DNA of 33,640 nt from positions 1 through 33,640 of the forward strand of contig BBFS01000049.1 in NCBI GenBank assembly GCA_001313365.1, read 5' to 3'. Under the pieces are notes generated by a model, which was not told where the DNA came from, made no database searches, and saw nothing but the letters and a program-made list of their open reading frames with translations. Position numbers and translations under genes: made by a program. Shown here piece by piece: positions 1-9,278 of this stretch. Every line of letters starts with the position of its first letter. Position 1 is the first letter of the stretch. The stretch is from Paenarthrobacter nitroguajacolicus JCM 14115 (GTDB lineage Bacteria > Actinomycetota > Actinomycetes > Actinomycetales > Micrococcaceae).

Positions 1-50
1 TTGGCGGTGGCGGGGGCGACTTTGGCGGTGGAGACTCCGGCAGCTTCTAG
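1..50 (+). CDS. C-terminal end of a Gly-rich (TPM-domain-like) protein, partial
   Basis: Reading from base 3 gives GGGGGDFGGGDSGSF followed by a TAG stop at 48-50. Tails of alternating Gly with a few Asp, Phe and Ser are typical of the membrane-anchored TPM-domain (YgcG-like) proteins that often precede pspA in actinobacteria. Only the tail is present, so the domain itself cannot be seen. The assignment rests on the tail and on pspA following about 100 bases later. Confidence 0.55.
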   Translation, partial: GGGGGDFGGGDSGSF

Positions 51-103
51 CCAGACAGACTAGGCGGTCCATGCCCCCGCATAGAAGCGGTACAACAACT
101 GAT

Positions 104-117
104 CACTGATTTCAGTG
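104..117. promoter_or_regulatory. Inverted repeat upstream of pspA
   Basis: CACTGA and TCAGTG are perfect 6-base arms separated by TT, about 30 bases before the pspA start. It could be an operator or a small 5' UTR hairpin. No regulator in the window is tied to it, and a match of this size can arise by chance. Confidence 0.3.
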
Positions 118-147
118 TCACCACTGAGCAGGACGAAAGGCAACACC

Positions 148-936
148 ATGGTTAAGCAGTCCATTTTCGGTCGGATCTCGCAGCTCGCCAAGGCAAACAT
201 CAACGCCTTGCTGGACCAGGCTGAGGACCCGCAGAAGATGCTGGACCAGATGGTCCGCGACTACACGAACAACATTGCCGAGGCCGAATCAGCCGTTGCC
301 CAGACCATCGGCAACCTGCGGATGCTGCAGGCGGACTACAACGAGGACGTCAAGAACGCTCAGGATTGGGGCAACAAGGCCCTGGCAGCATCCCGGAAAG
401 CCGATGAGTACCGCGCTTCCGGTGATTCCGTTGATGCCCAAAAGTTCGACAACCTTGCCAAGGTAGCCATCCAGCGCCAGATGACGGCGGAGTCCGAGGC
501 AAAGGGAGCAGAGCCGAGCATCGCGTCCCAGACCGAGGTGGTGGACAAGCTCAAGACCGGGCTTGACCAGATGAAGAACAAGCTGAACCAGCTCACCGCC
601 AAGCGCAACGAGTTGGTGGCACGCTCCAAGACCGCTGCCGCGCAGTCCCAGGTGCACGATGCCCTTAAGAGCATCGACATCATGGATCCCACCAGCGAGG
701 TGGGCCGCTTCGAAGAAAAGATCCGCCGCGAAGAGGCCAAGGTCCTGGGCCAGCAGGAACTCGCCAGCTCCAGCCTCGATGCGCAGTTCAACCAGCTCGA
801 AGATCTCGGAGAGCAGACCGAGATCGAAGCCCGTCTTGCAGCCCTGAAGTCGGGCGGTTCCAAGCCTGCCATCGGCGCGGGAGCTCCGGCGTCAACCGGC
901 GCAACTGTCGACGAAGCTGACTTCGACAAGCTCTAG
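148..936 (+). CDS. pspA: PspA/IM30 family membrane-stress protein
   Basis: Encodes about 262 residues. The start MVKQSIFGRISQLAKANIN is the amphipathic N-terminal helix typical of PspA/IM30, followed by the conserved LLDQAEDPQKMLDQM segment and long Gln/Glu/Ala/Lys-rich coiled coil to about residue 230. The tail is Gly/Ala-rich and ends EADFDKL. The ATG at 148 is preferred over an in-frame start at 115 because family homology begins there and an AAAGG ribosome-binding site lies about 7 bases upstream. The family forms ESCRT-III-like oligomers on the inner face of the cytoplasmic membrane and protects membrane integrity. It follows a Gly-rich TPM-like protein, a common pairing. This is one of few genes in the window that reads in a single intact frame. 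Confidence 0.92.
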   Translation: MVKQSIFGRISQLAKANINALLDQAEDPQKMLDQMVRDYTNNIAEAESAVAQTIGNLRMLQADYNEDVKNAQDWGNKALAASRKADEYRASGDSVDAQKFDNLAKVAIQRQMTAESEAKGAEPSIASQTEVVDKLKTGLDQMKNKLNQLTAKRNELVARSKTAAAQSQVHDALKSIDIMDPTSEVGRFEEKIRREEAKVLGQQELASSSLDAQFNQLEDLGEQTEIEARLAALKSGGSKPAIGAGAPASTGATVDEADFDKL

Positions 937-993
937 GAACTAACGGGCTGCAACTCCACTGGGCGGATTGCCTCAACATACCGCTGAACCAGG

Positions 994-1029
994 AAATGGG
1001 CCGGATCCTCGCAGGGATCCGGCCCATTT
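994..1029 (+). terminator. Hairpin terminator between pspA and the GntR gene
   Basis: A perfect 15-bp stem (994-1008 with 1015-1029), AAATGGGCCGGATCC paired across a 6-base loop. It begins with A residues and ends in TTT, so it can serve both convergent genes (pspA on plus, GntR gene on minus). Confidence 0.8.
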
Positions 1030-1041
1030 ATCGGTTTTCAC

Positions 1042-1848
1042 CTAACCTGCCGAAGGAACTGGCGAATCCTGGCCGGGGGGGCTGACGTCGGTTGCCACTT
1101 CAGCGCGGATTTCGAATCCCTTGGGGGGGTGAAAGTAGGTCACCGTGCACTCCAGAACCTCTCCATGCGGGCCTAAAGTAGTCCGCTCCAAGCGTGGCAC
1201 CATAGCAAACCCGCGGACGTTCAGAGCGTCTGCCAGGTGCTCGGGCGGTGTATGCATTGTCACAGTGATTTCCGCCCGATGGAGGGGCTTCAGTGTCCTG
1301 TCTTGGATGACTTGATAGATGGAGTTCCGTTCGGCATCGGCGAGGCTGATGTGGCGGCCAATGTGCGAGGGGATGAAAATCTCGGCTATGGCATAAGGCC
1401 AACCCGCGCTTGAGTAGGAGCGGCGGATGACCAGAACTAGATTGTCATCGGAAACCAGCTTGGCTGGCACCGATTTGTCCTTCTCCATCCACTTGTATTC
1501 GATGAGTCCCTTGACAGTCTTCATGCCGGCCGCCGTGAACGTCTCCATGAACGGTGCCAGACGATTCAGCATCTTGACGGGGCGCTGAGCCATCACGAAC
1601 GTCCCTTTGCCCTGCCTACGGACCAACAGGCCCTTCACAACCAGTGTTTCGATCGCCTTCCGGACGGTGGTCCGGCTAATGCCGTAGGCATCCATCAGGG
1701 ACTCCTCCGTGGGAATCCGCGACCCCCCCGGCTCCAGGCGGCTGACTTGATCCGTGAGCACGTCCGCCACCTGCTGATACACGGCAACAGGGCTGTCCCT
1801 CTGGAGGACTTCACGCTCTAGGCCAAACTCGTAGTCGTCGTTGACCAT
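1042..1848 (-). CDS. GntR family transcriptional regulator with UTRA domain (HutC subfamily)
   Basis: A 268-residue protein in one frame. Residues about 16-85 form the winged helix-turn-helix (AVYQQVADVLTDQV, PTEESLMDAYGISRTTVRKA, then the wing RRQGKGTFV). Residues about 95-255 match the UTRA ligand-binding fold (LVLVIRRSYSSAGWPYAIAE and VLECTVTYFHPP). Members bind small metabolites such as sugars, amino acids or histidine intermediates and release DNA. The target is unknown, since neighbours are tRNA genes and convergent pspA. A GGAAGG ribosome-binding site precedes the ATG at 1848. Three 7-base G/C tracts (1075, 1123 and 1723) each add one extra Gly or Pro codon relative to what the family would suggest, for example LEPGGSRIP where LEPGSRIP is expected. 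Confidence 0.88.
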   Translation of the reverse strand: MVNDDYEFGLEREVLQRDSPVAVYQQVADVLTDQVSRLEPGGSRIPTEESLMDAYGISRTTVRKAIETLVVKGLLVRRQGKGTFVMAQRPVKMLNRLAPFMETFTAAGMKTVKGLIEYKWMEKDKSVPAKLVSDDNLVLVIRRSYSSAGWPYAIAEIFIPSHIGRHISLADAERNSIYQVIQDRTLKPLHRAEITVTMHTPPEHLADALNVRGFAMVPRLERTTLGPHGEVLECTVTYFHPPKGFEIRAEVATDVSPPGQDSPVPSAG

Positions 1849-1899
1849 TGGGCCTTCCCATCCATTTCTTGCCTCAGCAAATCCGGGTTTGATGCTAGC

Positions 1900-1913
1900 A
1901 CCGGTGTACCGGT
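1900..1913. promoter_or_regulatory. Candidate operator upstream of the GntR gene
   Basis: ACCGGT-GT-ACCGGT lies about 55 bases upstream of the GntR start. Both arms are self-complementary, so the site is a direct and an inverted repeat at once. Autoregulation through a promoter-proximal palindrome is common in GntR proteins. It is not a clean match to the HutC consensus GTnTAnAC. Confidence 0.4.
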
Positions 1914-1926
1914 TACCCCCTTAAAC

Positions 1927-1964
1927 AAAAGATCCGGACCAGTTGTCACTGATCCGGATCTTTT
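1927..1964 (-). terminator. Rho-independent terminator of initiator tRNA copy 1
   Basis: AAAAGATCCGGA (1927-1938) pairs with TCCGGATCTTTT (1953-1964). On the minus strand the hairpin lies just after the tRNA 3' end and ends in a T run. It is a near copy of the hairpin at 2310-2347. Confidence 0.85.
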
Positions 1965-1970
1965 CTCCAG

Positions 1971-2047
1971 TTGCGGGGGGGACAGGATTTGAACCTGTGA
2001 CCTCTGGGTTATGAGCCCAGCGAGCTACCGAACTGCTCCACCCCGCG
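1971..2047 (-). tRNA. Initiator tRNA-fMet (CAT), copy 1, with an expanded G tract
   Basis: On the minus strand the gene starts CGCGGGGTGGAGCAG, has the anticodon stem-loop CTGGGCTCATAACCCAG (three G:C pairs below a CAT loop, diagnostic of initiator tRNA) and the T arm ACAGGTTCAAATCCTGT. C1 faces A72, the unpaired end typical of initiators. CCA is not encoded. The 3' acceptor strand has seven C where four are needed to pair with GGGG, so the gene is 77 nt instead of 74. The 5' strand is correct. Copy 2 shows the reverse pattern, which argues for sequence error. Confidence 0.93.
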
Positions 2048-2205
2048 TCGCAAGAACAACTCTACCCCACCGCCCAGGGTGCTTCTGACCATTTGGCATC
2101 CAAGGTGCCGCAGATCACTCCCTCAAGCCTGAACATTTCGCGGTCACCGCGGCCGGCAGCCAAAAGGCGTTTCGCTGTTGGCCTGCCTATGCCTTCCGAG
2201 CGCCG

Positions 2206-2262
2206 GCTTAAGCCCGAGGGACGTGAGAGAAGGTGGGGGCTTAAGCCGAGGGACGTGAGAGA
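2206..2262. repeat. Short tandem direct repeat between the tRNA genes
   Basis: GCTTAAGCC(C)GAGGGACGTGAGAGA occurs at 2206-2230 and again at 2239-2262, differing by one C. Each unit contains the palindrome CTTAAG. The stretch 2048-2309 holds no credible gene. The repeat resembles a small interspersed intergenic element, but only these two copies are visible here. Confidence 0.65.
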
Positions 2263-2309
2263 GCGTCGGACCAGGGAAGATGCCGGCTTGGGACTTTCGG
2301 GGGCAAAAC

Positions 2310-2347
2310 AAAAGGTCCGGATCAGTGTTTACTGATCCGGACCTTTT
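2310..2347 (-). terminator. Rho-independent terminator of initiator tRNA copy 2
   Basis: A perfect 17-bp stem, 2310-2326 with 2331-2347, around a 4-base loop (GTTT on plus). The minus-strand product ends in a T run directly downstream of tRNA copy 2. Confidence 0.88.
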
Positions 2348-2353
2348 CTCCAG

Positions 2354-2428
2354 TTGCGGGGACAGGATTTGAACCTGTGACCTCTGGGTTATGAGCCCAG
2401 CGAGCTACCGAACTGCTCCACCCCCGCG
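2354..2428 (-). tRNA. Initiator tRNA-fMet (CAT), copy 2, with one extra G at the 5' end
   Basis: Same gene as copy 1 in all arms, including the GGG-CTCATAA-CCC anticodon stem-loop and the C1/A72 mismatch. Here the 3' acceptor strand is correct (CCCCGCA) but the 5' strand reads CGCGGGGG, one G too many, giving 75 nt instead of 74. Each copy is right where the other is wrong, so the real gene can be reconstructed from the pair. Confidence 0.94.
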
Positions 2429-2502
2429 TCGCAAGAACAACATTACCGTCCGGTGAATGGCAGACCAAATCGTAGCGACGTGATGTGTGTCTCGCCAACG
2501 GA

Positions 2503-2546
2503 AAAGGCCGGTGCCCGCCCCTGGAAGGGAGCAGGCACCGGCCTTT
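2503..2546 (-). terminator. Terminator of the UPF0182 gene
   Basis: AAAGGCCGGTGCC (2503-2515) pairs perfectly with GGCACCGGCCTTT (2534-2546), 16 bases beyond the UPF0182 stop codon on the minus strand, ending in TTT. It separates that gene from the upstream flank of tRNA copy 2. Confidence 0.8.
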
Positions 2547-2561
2547 CAACCGCCTACAGAA

Positions 2562-5500
2562 CTAGCTGCTTGGTGAGGGCGACGGCGTCGCACTGGGAGT
2601 AGCTCCCGGCGTCGCTGTTGGAGCAGGAGTAGCGTCCAAACGGGCCTGAGCGTCGATCGCCTTCTTGAGGGCATCAGACAATTTGGTCTGCTGCGCACCG
2701 TAGCCGGCGAAGTCGCCCTTGGCCAATGCCGCCTGGCCATCCTGGATGGCCTTGTTGGCCTCATCCAGGGCTGCCTTGAGGTCAGCCTTGGCGTCCGTGG
2801 GGGCCAGCAGGCGGCGGCGTGGTGCCAGGAGGCGAGGTGGGCGTCTGGCCGTTGTTGTCCGAGTCACCGGCAGTAGCACCGGAGTCGCCGCCGAACAACT
2901 GGTCAAGAGCTTCATCCAGTGTGGCCGCGAAGCCGATCTTGTCACCGAATGCCACAAGCACACGCTGCAATGTGGGGTACGACGTCTCACCTGTGGACTT
3001 CAGGTAGACAGGCTGTACGTAGAGCAGGCCGCCACCCACGGGAAGAGTCAACAGGTTGCCGTTCAGCACATCTGATGCGCCCTGTCGCAGAAGGTTCAGT
3101 GCCTGAGACACAGTGGGGTCAGAGTTGAACTTGTTTTGCGCCTGTCCGGGACCAGGGACCTGGGTATCGGTGGGGGAGCTCCAAGAGCCGCAGCTTTCCG
3201 TAACTCTCCCCCCCTTGACGCCCTTGACGTTCCCGCGTCGGAGTCAGCCGCGAGGAAGCCGTACAGGATGTTTCGGGCGCTGCCGTTGACCGTTTGAGGA
3301 ATGAAGGATGAGGTCAACTGGAACGCCGGCTTCTCCTGGTCAGGCATCTGCAGTGACATGTAGAACGGAGGCTGTTTGACGGCTTCCGAAACGGTGGGAT
3401 CGTTCGGAACGCTCCACGCATCGTTGTTCTGGTAGAAGCTGTCCGGGTCGGTCACGTGGTAACGCCCAAGCAGTTCACGCTGAACCTTGAACAGGTCCTC
3501 GGGGTAACGTACGTGACTCATGAGGTCCCCCCCGGACATTTCCGAATAAGGCTTGATAACCGTCGGGAAGACCTTTTGCCATGCCTTCAGGATGGGGGTC
3601 CTGGTCGTCCCATGCGTAGAGATTGACGGAACCGTCGTAAGCATCCACAGTGGCCTTGACCGAGTTGCGGATGTAGTTCACCGAGCTGTTCGGCAGAGCC
3701 ACGGTACGTCCGGCACTGGTTTGCGAGTCCACAGTGGCATTCTGCAACTGCTGAGGCTGGGAGTAAGGGAAATACTGGCTGGTGGTGTAGCCGTCAACAA
3801 TCCACTTGACGCGGCCGTCAACGACCGCCGGGTATGCATTGCCATCGACAGTCAGGTACGGGGGCCAGCTTCTCTACGCGTTCGCGCGGATTGCGTTCGT
3901 AGAGAATCTGGGATTCCGCATTGACGCCGTCCGAAAGCAACAGATCCGAAGACTGGAACTTGATGGAGTAGAGGATTCTGTTGACCCAGTTACCGACGTT
4001 TGGTCCGCCATTACCGCTGAAGGTGTACTGCGTCTCCCCCCCGCCACCTTCACGGCCCGCTGGCCGGTCCTGCTCGCGGTTCGGGGGCACCATCCGGCGC
4101 GCCGACGATGGAGTATTCCGGAGAGTTCTCGCCGAAGTAGATGCGGGGTTCGTATGAATTGTCGTTGCCGAGGACGCCGTTGGACGGAATGCCCGACTGC
4201 AGGAATTCCGGCTTGCCGTCGGCCGTGAACTTGTTGCCCTTGGCTGCGACCACGCCATAACCGTGGGTGTAAACGATGTGCCTGTTAACCCACGTCTGCT
4301 GGTTGGCGCTCAGGCCATCCGGGTTCAGTTCGCGAACCGCAATAACGGTGTCCTGGACTTTGCCATCGACCATGTAGCGGTCAACATTCAGCGTTTGCGG
4401 GAACTGGTAGTACGGGCGGTACTGCTCAAGCTGAGCGAACGCCGAGGAAATGAGGTTCGGGTCAAGGAGGCGAATATTGGCGGTAGTCTGCGCGTCCGCC
4501 GCCAAGCACCGGTAGTCGCCGTAGTGGTGGCGTTGTAAGCAGATACGTCGATCTTGTCCAGACCGTAAGCAGCCCGCGTCATTTTGATATTTCGATCAAT
4601 GAACTCCTTTTCCAAGGTGTTCTCCGACGGACGAACCTGGAACTGCTGAATAACCCACGGGTAGACGCCGCCGGCCAGAATGGCCGTGATGACCAGCATT
4701 GCCGTGCCGATCACCGGAAGGCGCCAACGACCAATGACCGCGGCAATAATGAACAGGATGGCAACAAGGCCCGCGGCTACGGCAAGGATCGCTTGGTGGG
4801 TACGACGGCATTAACATCCGTGTAAAGGGCACCGGCCCAGCGGCCGGAATTGCTCTGGACAGTTGTGTACCTGTCCAGCCAGAAGTTGATGCCCAACAGG
4901 ACCAGGAAAAGAGCGCCGGTGACGGCGATATGGATTTGCGCTGCCCTGCTTGTAAAGATGCCGCGTTCCATAAGGCGGATGCTGCCGTAGAGGTAATGCG
5001 TCAGGATGCCTGCAATACCGGCAACAACGGCGATGCTGATCAGGAACCCCGTGACAAAACCCAGGAACGGCAGCGTCATCAGATAGAAGCTGATATCCAT
5101 GTTGAACAACGGGTCGGTCTGTCCGAACGGCTCCTGGTTGAAGAACAACAGGGCCTTCTGCCATTGGCTGGCTGCCGCACTGCCGGCGAAGAGCCCGAAC
5201 AGGATGGGGGAGGCCGATCATGACAACCCGACGGACAGGCTCAAGCTGTGCCTGGTAACGGTTGAGGTTGTCCCGGGCCTCAGCATCCGGAGCGTAGACG
5301 GGCCGGGAGCGGTAGGCGATCCTGATGGCGAAGAAAACAGCGGCAAACATCATGGCGAAACCGATGAGGAACGTAATGATCCTTGCGAGGTTTTCGCGGA
5401 TATAAACTTCGAAGAAGCCAAGCTGCTGGTACCACAGGACGTCAGTCCACACATTGGCGAAGAAAATGAACCCGACGACGGCCACTGCCACGACAATGAG

Positions 5501-5569
5501 CGTCGGCGTCAGGGCACCTCGTCTCAGCGGTGATCTTCCGGGCGGGTTGGAGCTGGCGGGACGGGACAA
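2562..5569 (-). CDS. UPF0182 (COG1615) multipass membrane protein, broken by frameshifts in this sequence
   Basis: The full protein, about 1000 residues, is recovered by moving between frames. The N-terminal third has several membrane helices ([58 protein letters not shown]). A long extracytoplasmic part follows ([27 protein letters not shown]) and ends in a Pro/Ser/Thr tail. The TTG at 5569 ([12 protein letters not shown]) is chosen because GAGGT lies 7 bases upstream. An ATG at 5656 only adds sequence containing a suspect C7 tract. Frame breaks at about 5207, 3171 and 2797 fit one extra base in a C4 tract. Breaks near 4800, 4500 and 3233 fit one missing base. C7 tracts at 3208, 3527 and 4036 add in-frame codons. 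The family's function is unknown to me; related genes are widespread in actinobacteria. Confidence 0.9.
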
Positions 5570-5692
5570 ACTCTGTACCTCATTGGTGTCAGTGAACAGT
5601 CGGTGTGCGAGTGTTGACTTTCCCTGCCGCTGGGATGTGGCAGGGGGGGCCGTCATCTATGCCACGAGTGGCGGTGAAGCTAAGTTCCACCG

Positions 5693-6845
5693 TCAGTCTA
5701 GTTGTTTGTGCAGGTGGGAAGGCTCCCCCGTGTCCTGGCCGGATCCGAGCCGCTCTACGGCGGCGGTGGCGTCTGCCAGAGTTTCCACTTTGACAACCTG
5801 AAGCCCGTCCGGAATATGGCCCACGACGTCGGCACAGTTCGATGCCGGCGCGAGGAACATGGTGGCACCCTGGTGACGGGCGCTATCATCTTTTGGGCAA
5901 TGCCCCCCCGATGGGGGCCCACGGCGCCATCGGCGGTGATCGTGCCGGTGCCCGCCACGTGTTTGCCGCCAGTAAGGTCCCCCCCGGCGTGAGGTTGTCC
6001 ACGATCCCCCCCAAGGCAAACATCATGCCTGCGCTTGGTCCGCCAACATTGTCCAAGGAAATGCTGACGTCGAACGGAAACGTGAAATCGCTGGCCAGCA
6101 GCACACCCAGAACGTAACGGTCCGACTGATTCTTGGTTGGCGTTATTGTTTCGGAAACCGAGGTGCCGTTCCTGTCCACGCCGACGACGACCGGGGGGGC
6201 ACCGCGCCCGCGGCCAGTTCGGCTTGGACAACGCTCATGGACGTGATCGCCTTGCCGTTGATGGAGACCAGCCGGTCACCTTCCTGGATCTTCCCGGCGG
6301 ATGGCGAAGGGTCTGATAGACCTGCGACATTGAGCCGCTGTTCAAAGGGGGATCTCGAGCTCACGCAGGGCTGCGGCCACCGCGTTCTCCTGCGAGGTTT
6401 CCATGCTATCTCGCCTTGTTGAACGGTCTGCTCGGCGGTGGTGCCTTGGGATAGATAAGTTCTTCGGGATAAATGGCCCTGGAGGGATCCAACCAAGCGC
6501 GGAAGACATCGAAGATGGAGGCCGGACTCTTGGGACCGCCGGTCATGACCACGGTGGTCAGGTCAAGGTTGCCATTCGCTGGAAATGACTCACGCCCGGA
6601 AATGTTGATGACAGGCTTGTCGCCGTCCTTGCCCAGGGTATTGAAGGTAGGACCAGCTGACTCTATGACATATGGAACCGGCAACGCTGCCGCCCCCCCG
6701 ATGCCGAGGCCGAGTGCGAGGAGACCGGAGATCACCATGATCATGTAGCGACCGTCACGGGGGCGGTGCCGACGGCGTGGAGGTGGAATCGGCGTCGGGC
6801 GTTTGACGCGGGTCCAATGAGCTCGGGGCTGGGCGAAGTAAGCAT
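5693..6845 (-). CDS. PDZ-domain Lon-like (S16) membrane protease, YlbL-type, frame-broken
   Basis: Reconstructed length is about 350 residues, usual for the family. Order: basic N-terminus (PPPRRRHRPRDGRY), one membrane anchor (MIMVISGLLALGLGIGGAAA), a PDZ domain (AGKIQEGDRLVSINGKAI), then the S16 protease domain. The likely catalytic Ser is in GGPSAGMMFALG and the Lys in the segment that should read GPIGGIAQKM. The ATG at 6845 has AGAGG 5 bases upstream; the frame slips once between it and the anchor (about 6815). Six 7-base tracts lie inside, and the sequence around 5880-6010 and 6180-6480 changes frame several times. It is divergent from the zincin gene and upstream of UPF0182, as I recall for Rv3194c/Rv3193c. 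The 123 bases before UPF0182 hold nothing clear. Confidence 0.85.
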
Positions 6846-7056
6846 TGAGGCCTCTCTATGCCGGCATTTGCGTGACCGGATCCATGGCTCCTGCCGCCGA
6901 AGGCGGCGGCGGCACATACCAAACATCAACACTACGCGGTCTGACGTTGCAGGGCTGCTTTGCCTACAGCGAACGGCACCGCCTCCGGGCAGACAGCCTT
7001 CCGGCCGCGCGGTACGGTGAAAGAGATCACCAGCCAGTTCGACGATCGGCGGCACC
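6846..7056. other. Divergent intergenic region, protease / zincin
   Basis: 211 bases between two divergent starts. A short hairpin GCCGCC-GAA-GGCGGC sits at 6893-6907. No confident -10/-35 boxes stand out. Open frames crossing it show no family resemblance and are judged spurious. Confidence 0.5.
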
Positions 7057-8526
7057 ATGACTTCCAACCCCCCCAACAATCCGTCCAACGACGACGAAAC
7101 CCCCCCTAAGGATCCGCTGGCAGAAATGCTCCAGAACCTGATGGGCGGCCAGGGCATGGGCAACATCGATCCCGCTGAGCTGGCCAAGGCCGCAGGCCTG
7201 CCCAATGATCCTCAGCTCCTTCAGCAGATGTTCGCTCAGGTACAGGCGATGATGAGTTCTACCTCCGAAGGTCCCGTGAATTGGCAGCTCGCCCACGAGA
7301 ATGCACGGCGCGTCGCCGCTGCCGGTAGCGATCCCTCGGTCAACTCCCAACAGGCCAGGGAGATCGACGAAGCGCTCAGGCTTGCAGAACTTTGGCTGGA
7401 CCCGGTTACTGATCTCTCGGCGACCGGCCTGATTGGTAGGGCATGGTCAAGGGCTGAATGTTGAAGCAACCTGGGCACGTGGAAGCGCCTGACTGAGCCC
7501 GTGGCCAACAGCATCGCCAATGCCTTGTCCAACGCTCTCACCCAGCAAATGCCCGAAGAAATGAAGTCCATGATGGGCGGTGCCTCGTCCATGCTGCAGA
7601 ACATGGGCGGAGCGATCTTCGGCATGCAACTGGGACAGGCCATCGGCGCACTCTCGGCCGAGGTTGTCAGCTCCACCGATATCGGTGTCCCCCCTGGCAG
7701 ACTTGGAAATGGCGCTGCTGCCGGCAAACGTAGCCAAATTCGGGGGGGAAGGCCTCAGCCTCCCCGAGAACGACGTTCGGCTCTTCCTTGCCGTCCGTGA
7801 AGCCGCTCACGCGCGCCTGTTTGTCCAGGTCCCATGGTTGCGTGGCCACCTCCTCGGAGCCATCGAGGCATATGCCCGCGGCATTCACATTGACATGTCC
7901 CGCATCGAAGACCTCGCCCGCGACCTCGACCCGAGCAACCCCGAAGGTATTCAGGAAGCACTGTCCCAGGGAGTCTTCACACCGGAACGCACGCCGGTCC
8001 AGACGGCCGCGTTGGAGAAGCTCGAAACAGCTCTTGCCTTGGTGGAGGCTGGGTAGACGAGCTCACCGCCGAAGCCACCGATAAGGTGCTGCCGTCGGCG
8101 ACGGCGCTGCGCGAGACCGTGCGTCGTCGTCGGGCCACAGGCGGACCGGCCGAGCACGCGTTCTCGTCCCTCGTCGGCCTGGAGCTTCGCCCCCCCCGCA
8201 GGCTCCGGGAAGCAGCAACATTGTGGGCAACCCTGAAGGAAGAAAGGGGCATCGCCGGCCGCGACGCCATTTGGCACCACCCGGATCTCCTGCCCACCGG
8301 TGAGGACCTCGACGATCCCAAGGGCTTCTCCGAACGTCGACGCCTTGCCGAGGCAAGTGACAGCGAGGTTGACGACGCCCTGCAGAAGCTTCTGAGTGGC
8401 GGATACGACTCCACCAAGGCCGATGAAGCTGGAACGGAAGCTTCCAACGCTGATTCCGCGGAGAACGAGTCCGGCAATGAAACAACATCGGACGACAACG
8501 ACCCCCCCGAGGCGCCGACCAAGTAG
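7057..8526 (+). CDS. Zinc-dependent metalloprotease of the DUF2342/Zincin_2 family, frame-broken
   Basis: Reconstructed protein is about 485 residues. The N-terminus is Gly/Gln/Met-rich (LAEMLQNLMGGQGMGNIDPAEL), followed by MKSMMGGASSMLQNMGGAI and the family core IGALSAEVVSSTDIG, VREAAHARLFVQVPWLRG and YARGIHIDMSRIEDLARDLD. The C-terminus is acidic and Ser-rich and ends EAPTK. Lesions: bases lost around 7459-7485 create a false in-frame TGA; one extra C at 7689-7694; one base lost near 8050 gives a false TAG. G/C tracts at 7100, 7742, 8190 and 8502 each add a codon. The family is actinobacterial and predicted to be a zincin, with no substrate known to me. It is the probable counterpart of Rv3195. 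Confidence 0.87.
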
Positions 8527-8550
8527 GCCAGCCCTCGGAAGAAACACTGC

Positions 8551-8587
8551 AGCAAAGCGGCCGCCATCTCGTGGCGGCCGCTTTGCT
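8551..8587. terminator. Bidirectional terminator between convergent genes
   Basis: A perfect 16-bp stem, 8551-8566 (AGCAAAGCGGCCGCCA) with 8572-8587, around a 5-base loop. It lies 25 bases after the zincin stop and 64 bases beyond the stop of the convergent DUF45 gene. Confidence 0.85.
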
Positions 8588-8650
8588 GTTCAGGAACGGT
8601 GCAGGCCAGGTGCTGCTGAGAGAAGCTGTGCGGCTAAGTCTCTGAGATCT

Positions 8651-9278
8651 TTAGTCAGTCAGTTCCACAGCCGAATCGCCCGGATCCCCGGACCCAGACT
8701 CTGCCGGGAGTCCCCGGGACGTAGCGAAGGCAACGCCCTCAAGAAAGGCCTTTGCCCGTTGCGTATCAGGGTAGGCCTCAACCAATCTCCAAAATTCGGC
8801 ATTGTGGCTCGCCACCAGCAAGTGCGCGAGCTCGTGTACCAGAACGTAGTCAATAACCCATTGCGGCATTGGCTGAAGCTTGTTGGACAGCCGGATGGTG
8901 CCGTCCCCCAGGAGTTGCCGAACCCCAGCGGGCGTTCTGGTTGGCTACCCAGCGGACCGACGTCGGGACCGCCCGCCCGCCGAGATACGTCTTTGAAAGG
9001 TGCTCGGCATGCCTGGCGAGGGCTTGATCCGTCGCAGGACGACGCCTGCCCGCACCCGTTTGCCGCTCCCCTTGCTTCTTCAGCTTGACCAGCATCCGCC
9101 GGACCCATTCCTGTTCCTGGGACTTGGTGAAGCTGGCAGGGATGGCGACCACGGCATTTCCGTCTTCCCAGAAAGCGGCAACGGTTCGCCGCCGTCTGGC
9201 TGATCTACGCACCACAACGGGAGCGCCGTCGTCGGTGAGGTGCGGGATGGCGGTATCGGAGGAAGATCTGCCCGTCAT
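8651..9278 (-). CDS. DUF45/YgjP-like metallopeptidase (SprT-type zincin), one frameshift
   Basis: Reconstructed length is about 208 residues. The C-terminal half has the HExxH zinc site VHELAHLLVASHNAEFW, preceded by WVIDYVL and an NARWGSATPG segment characteristic of YgjP/WLM-like domains. The C-terminal DPGDSAVELTD is acidic. One extra base in a C5 tract near 8907 (expected C4) splits the gene; repair gives NARWGSATPGDGTIRLSNK. Its ATG overlaps the uvrD2 stop (TAATG), so it is probably translated by coupling as the last gene of the nudC-uvrD2 run. Substrate unknown; an M48-type label would also be reasonable. Confidence 0.85.

Larger units (their letters stand above)
1927..2441 (-). repeat. 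Duplicated tRNA-fMet plus terminator module
   Basis: Two copies of a roughly 130-base unit (about 1927-2060 and 2310-2441) consist of hairpin terminator, TCTCCAGTTGC spacer, tRNA-fMet and the upstream flank GCGTCGCAAGAACAAC. The copies are nearly identical apart from G/C-tract length and a few hairpin bases. About 250 bases of unrelated DNA separate them. Confidence 0.8.

Noticed and set aside
115..147. Upstream in-frame start for pspA at 115
   Set aside because: The extra 11 residues have no family similarity, overlap a palindrome and lack a ribosome-binding site.
360..929. Long antisense open frame over pspA and similar shadow frames elsewhere
   Set aside because: Long antisense frames are expected in high-GC DNA; none shows domain motifs.
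2093..2335. An 80-residue plus-strand open frame between the two tRNA genes
   Set aside because: It covers a repeat and a terminator hairpin, has no family resemblance and no ribosome-binding site.
6741..7205. Minus-strand frame that could extend the Lon-like protease N-terminus
   Set aside because: It runs through the coding start of the divergent zincin gene and has no conserved content; the ATG at 6845 with AGAGG is better.
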